Shown here: piece after piece, positions 12,356 to 14,367 of the stretch | How positions within the stretch are numbered: the first letter of the stretch is position 1 | Layout of the letters: each line of letters starts with the position of its first letter | Origin: Devosia equisanguinis | GTDB lineage: Bacteria > Pseudomonadota > Alphaproteobacteria > Rhizobiales > Hyphomicrobiaceae | DNA: 14,367 nucleotides | Direction of reading: 5' to 3' | NCBI GenBank assembly: GCA_945901835.1 | Contig: CAMDMH010000016.1 | Span: 1-14,367 of the forward strand | The notes under the pieces: generated by a model | The model's input: only the letters and a program-made list of their open reading frames with translations | Told to the model about the DNA's origin: nothing | The model's database searches: none | Position numbers and translations under genes: made by a program

Positions 12356-14367
12356 CTACCGCGGGCGAACATCCTGCGCAGCGGCTGCCGCCCCTGCCCG
12401 CTTTCGCACCATCTGCAATCCGATCGCCATGATCAGCACGGCGACGCCGCTGAGTTCCGGGAACGGCATACCACGCCCTGCCAGCGGTTTCATGATCGCG
12501 TCGATGATACTGGGAAACACGAGCAGCGTTCCGGCAAGCCAGAACAGCGCGGCCTCCACGCCGTTGCTCTTCGCCACGCAGCGCCCCTGTAACGCGAACC
12601 CATAGGCCGCGATGCCTGCCGACGAAGCCAGCGTGATCGTGACGATATCGACCCAGCTCCCGCCCTTCGGGATCTTCATCAGGAGGCCCACGCCATCGGG
12701 ATCGAGCACGAACACGAACGGCAGCAGGAACGCGGGCATCGTGTATTTCCACGCCTGCAACGTCGTTACGTACGGATTGCCGCCGGTGATCGCGGCAGCC
12801 GCGAACGGCGACAACGCGGTCGGCGGCGAGACCTCGGACAGCACGGCGTAGTAGAAGATGAACATGTGTGCCGCATAGTCAGGTACCCCGAGCTTGATGA
12901 GCGCCGGAGCCGCGATGACAGCGCACATGATGTAGGACGCGGTCACCGGCACCGCGAGCCCGACCACCCACACGATCGCCGCCGAGTACAGCGCGGTCAG
13001 CAGCAGGTTGCCGCCGGCATAGCCGATGATGATGTCCGCAAACCGTTGCGCGAGCCCCGTCAGCGTCACCACGCCGACGATGATGCCGGCCGCCGCGCAC
13101 GTCGTCGCGACGTTGAGCACGCCCGTGGTGCCTTCCTTCAGCGCTGCCGCCAGCTTCGGCGGCATCAGCGCCGTCTCCCGCGACAGGAAGCTGACCGCGA
13201 TCGCCAGCACGATCGACCAGAACACCGCGAGCGTCGGCGAATAGCCCAGCAGCATGAACGCGATGATCGAGATCAGCGAGACGAAGTGGAACCAGAACCG
13301 CTTCGCGAGCAGCCAAGCCTGGCCTTCCGCCACCAGTCGCTCGCTCGCCCCGCCGTACTTCGCTGCGTCGAGTTCCACCATCACGAGGATCGCGAGGTAG
13401 TAGAGCAGCGTCGGGATCGCCGCCATCATGATCACGTCGAAATACGAAATCTTCAGGAACTCCGCGATCAGGAACGCGGCAGCACCCAGCACGGGCGGCG
13501 AGATGATCGCGCCGAGCCCGCCGGCCGCAAGGAGCCCGCCCGCCGCGTTCTTGTCGTACCCGGCTTTGTCGAGCAGCGGATAAGCGACCGTTCCGATTGC
13601 GACCGTCGTCGCCACGCCGGAGCCCGACGGCCCGCCCATCAGGAACGACGACAGCACCACGGCGCGCCCGGCCGAGTTGCGGCGCCCGCCCATCGCCGCG
13701 AACGAGAAGTCGATGAAGAACTTGCCGGCGCCCGAGTGGAAAAGGATCGCCCCGAAGATCGTGAACAGGATGATCAGGCTCGACGACACATCAACGGTGG
13801 TGCCGAACACGCCTTCGAGCGTCATATAGAGGTGCGCGACGAGATCGCCGAACGCGTAGCCGCGATGCGTCCACGGCGCCGGCAGCAGGTGACCGAACAG
13901 CGCGTAGAGAATGAAACAGATGGCAACTCCCGGCATGATGATCCCGGTCGTGCGGCGCGTTGCTTCGAGCAGCAGCCCGACGAACACGACACCGACCCAG
14001 ACGTCGGTGTCCCTCGGCACGACGGCACGATCACCAAATGTGTCGCCTTGGCTCAGGATGTAACCGATCACGCCGATACAGGCTGCCGCCAGCAGCCAGT
14101 CCCACCACATCACGCGGTCACGGAAGCGCCGCGCCACCGGATAGAGTAGGAACGCCAGGAACATCACGCAGAACACGTGAACCGGCCGCATCACGTAGGC
14201 CGGCACGATCTCGTAGGCCGCATAGAGATGGAACAGCGAGACGAGGATCGCAAACCCGGCGATCGCCTTGCCGAGCCATCCGCCCAACCGGTTCGCAGCC
14301 CCTTCCTCCGCCTCGATGAGCTCTTCGACTTTCTTCTGAATAGAAGGGTCGGCCTCGACGCGCGCCC
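12356..14367 (-). CDS. Fused TRAP transporter permease (4TM/12TM), N-terminus outside the window
   Basis: 669 residues are visible before the TAG stop, and the frame is still open at the right edge. The visible N-terminus (ADPSIQKKVEELIEAEEGAA) is typical of the soluble lead of fused DctQM-type permeases, so only a few residues are probably missing. About 16-18 hydrophobic segments follow: a DctQ-like four-helix part up to about residue 200, then the DctM-like part with GGPSGSGVATTVAIGTVAYP and the SPPVLGAAAFLIAEF re-entrant signature, and a second repeat with SEVSPPTALSPFAAAAITGG. A TTG at 14287 could act as an internal start, but it would cut the conserved lead. These are inner-membrane, sodium- or proton-driven importers of carboxylates and normally work with a TAXI or DctP binding protein, probably encoded to the right of the window. 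The operon continues leftward into the YkgJ-like and TctC genes. Confidence 0.92.
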   Translation of the reverse strand, partial: ARVEADPSIQKKVEELIEAEEGAANRLGGWLGKAIAGFAILVSLFHLYAAYEIVPAYVMRPVHVFCVMFLAFLLYPVARRFRDRVMWWDWLLAAACIGVIGYILSQGDTFGDRAVVPRDTDVWVGVVFVGLLLEATRRTTGIIMPGVAICFILYALFGHLLPAPWTHRGYAFGDLVAHLYMTLEGVFGTTVDVSSSLIILFTIFGAILFHSGAGKFFIDFSFAAMGGRRNSAGRAVVLSSFLMGGPSGSGVATTVAIGTVAYPLLDKAGYDKNAAGGLLAAGGLGAIISPPVLGAAAFLIAEFLKISYFDVIMMAAIPTLLYYLAILVMVELDAAKYGGASERLVAEGQAWLLAKRFWFHFVSLISIIAFMLLGYSPTLAVFWSIVLAIAVSFLSRETALMPPKLAAALKEGTTGVLNVATTCAAAGIIVGVVTLTGLAQRFADIIIGYAGGNLLLTALYSAAIVWVVGLAVPVTASYIMCAVIAAPALIKLGVPDYAAHMFIFYYAVLSEVSPPTALSPFAAAAITGGNPYVTTLQAWKYTMPAFLLPFVFVLDPDGVGLLMKIPKGGSWVDIVTITLASSAGIAAYGFALQGRCVAKSNGVEAALFWLAGTLLVFPSIIDAIMKPLAGRGMPFPELSGVAVLIMAIGLQMVRKRAGAAAAAQDVRPR

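Noticed and set aside
12342..12752. Upstream extension of the YkgJ-like gene
   Set aside because: The extension overlaps the permease coding region, is Arg-rich nonsense, and the ATG at 12341 has a ribosome binding site and a typical family start.
12866..14149. Open frame of about 427 codons on the plus strand
   Set aside because: It is opposite the TRAP permease and consists of Arg/His/Asp/Glu-rich low-complexity sequence, as expected from the complement of hydrophobic codons.

Overview
This is a high-GC window (roughly 64% G+C by eye) that looks like the chromosome of an alphaproteobacterium, most likely order Hyphomicrobiales/Rhizobiales. The ribosomal protein S4 has the alphaproteobacterial sequence type, third codon positions are GC-rich, and there is a TctC-type binding protein, a fused TRAP permease and phthalate-type Rieske oxygenase, all common in soil Rhizobiales. 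The species assignment is inference. I found no tRNA, rRNA, CRISPR array, insertion sequence, prophage or toxin-antitoxin module.

Layout. (a) 1-561, minus: the first ~187 residues of an exported cysteine-rich protein that leaves the window at the left edge and has a GTG or distant ATG start. A GC-rich stem-loop repeat lies just upstream. (b) 719-2986, minus: maeB, an NADP-type malic enzyme fused to a phosphotransacetylase-like domain. (c) 2987-3291: a 305-base gap between divergent genes. (d) 3292-5255, plus: a two-gene operon with a 4-base overlap, coding for an AprA/SdhA-like FAD oxidoreductase and a small 2x[4Fe-4S] ferredoxin. (e) 5290-8953, minus: a Tyr/Arg/Ser-rich exported protein with 30-base tandem repeats, rpsD, an uncharacterised periplasmic protein with its own terminator, and a TrmJ-type RNA 2'-O-methyltransferase carrying an unusual extra N-terminal domain. 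(f) 9161-10480, plus: a phthalate-type Rieske oxygenase behind a promoter that overlaps a perfect 10-bp inverted repeat. (g) 10547 to the right edge, minus: a compact operon of fused TRAP permease (5' end outside the window), YkgJ-type cysteine-cluster protein and TctC/Bug solute-binding protein, with 13-14 base gaps.

How the genes may work together. The core genes (rpsD, trmJ, maeB) are housekeeping. The accessory genes suggest use of organic or aromatic acids: a TRAP permease and a TctC binding protein for carboxylate uptake, a ring-hydroxylating oxygenase facing them, and a flavoprotein/ferredoxin pair that could move electrons. The oxygenase has no reductase gene beside it. The ferredoxin pair is 4Fe-4S and lies 4 kb away, so a direct partnership is speculation.

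Most notable items: the N-terminal extension on TrmJ with no ATG start; the 18-cysteine exported protein; the TRAP permease sharing an operon with a TctC protein of a different transporter class; a possible Shine-Dalgarno-masking hairpin ahead of rpsD; and the operator-like inverted repeat ahead of the oxygenase. I saw no clear evidence of a wholly new system.
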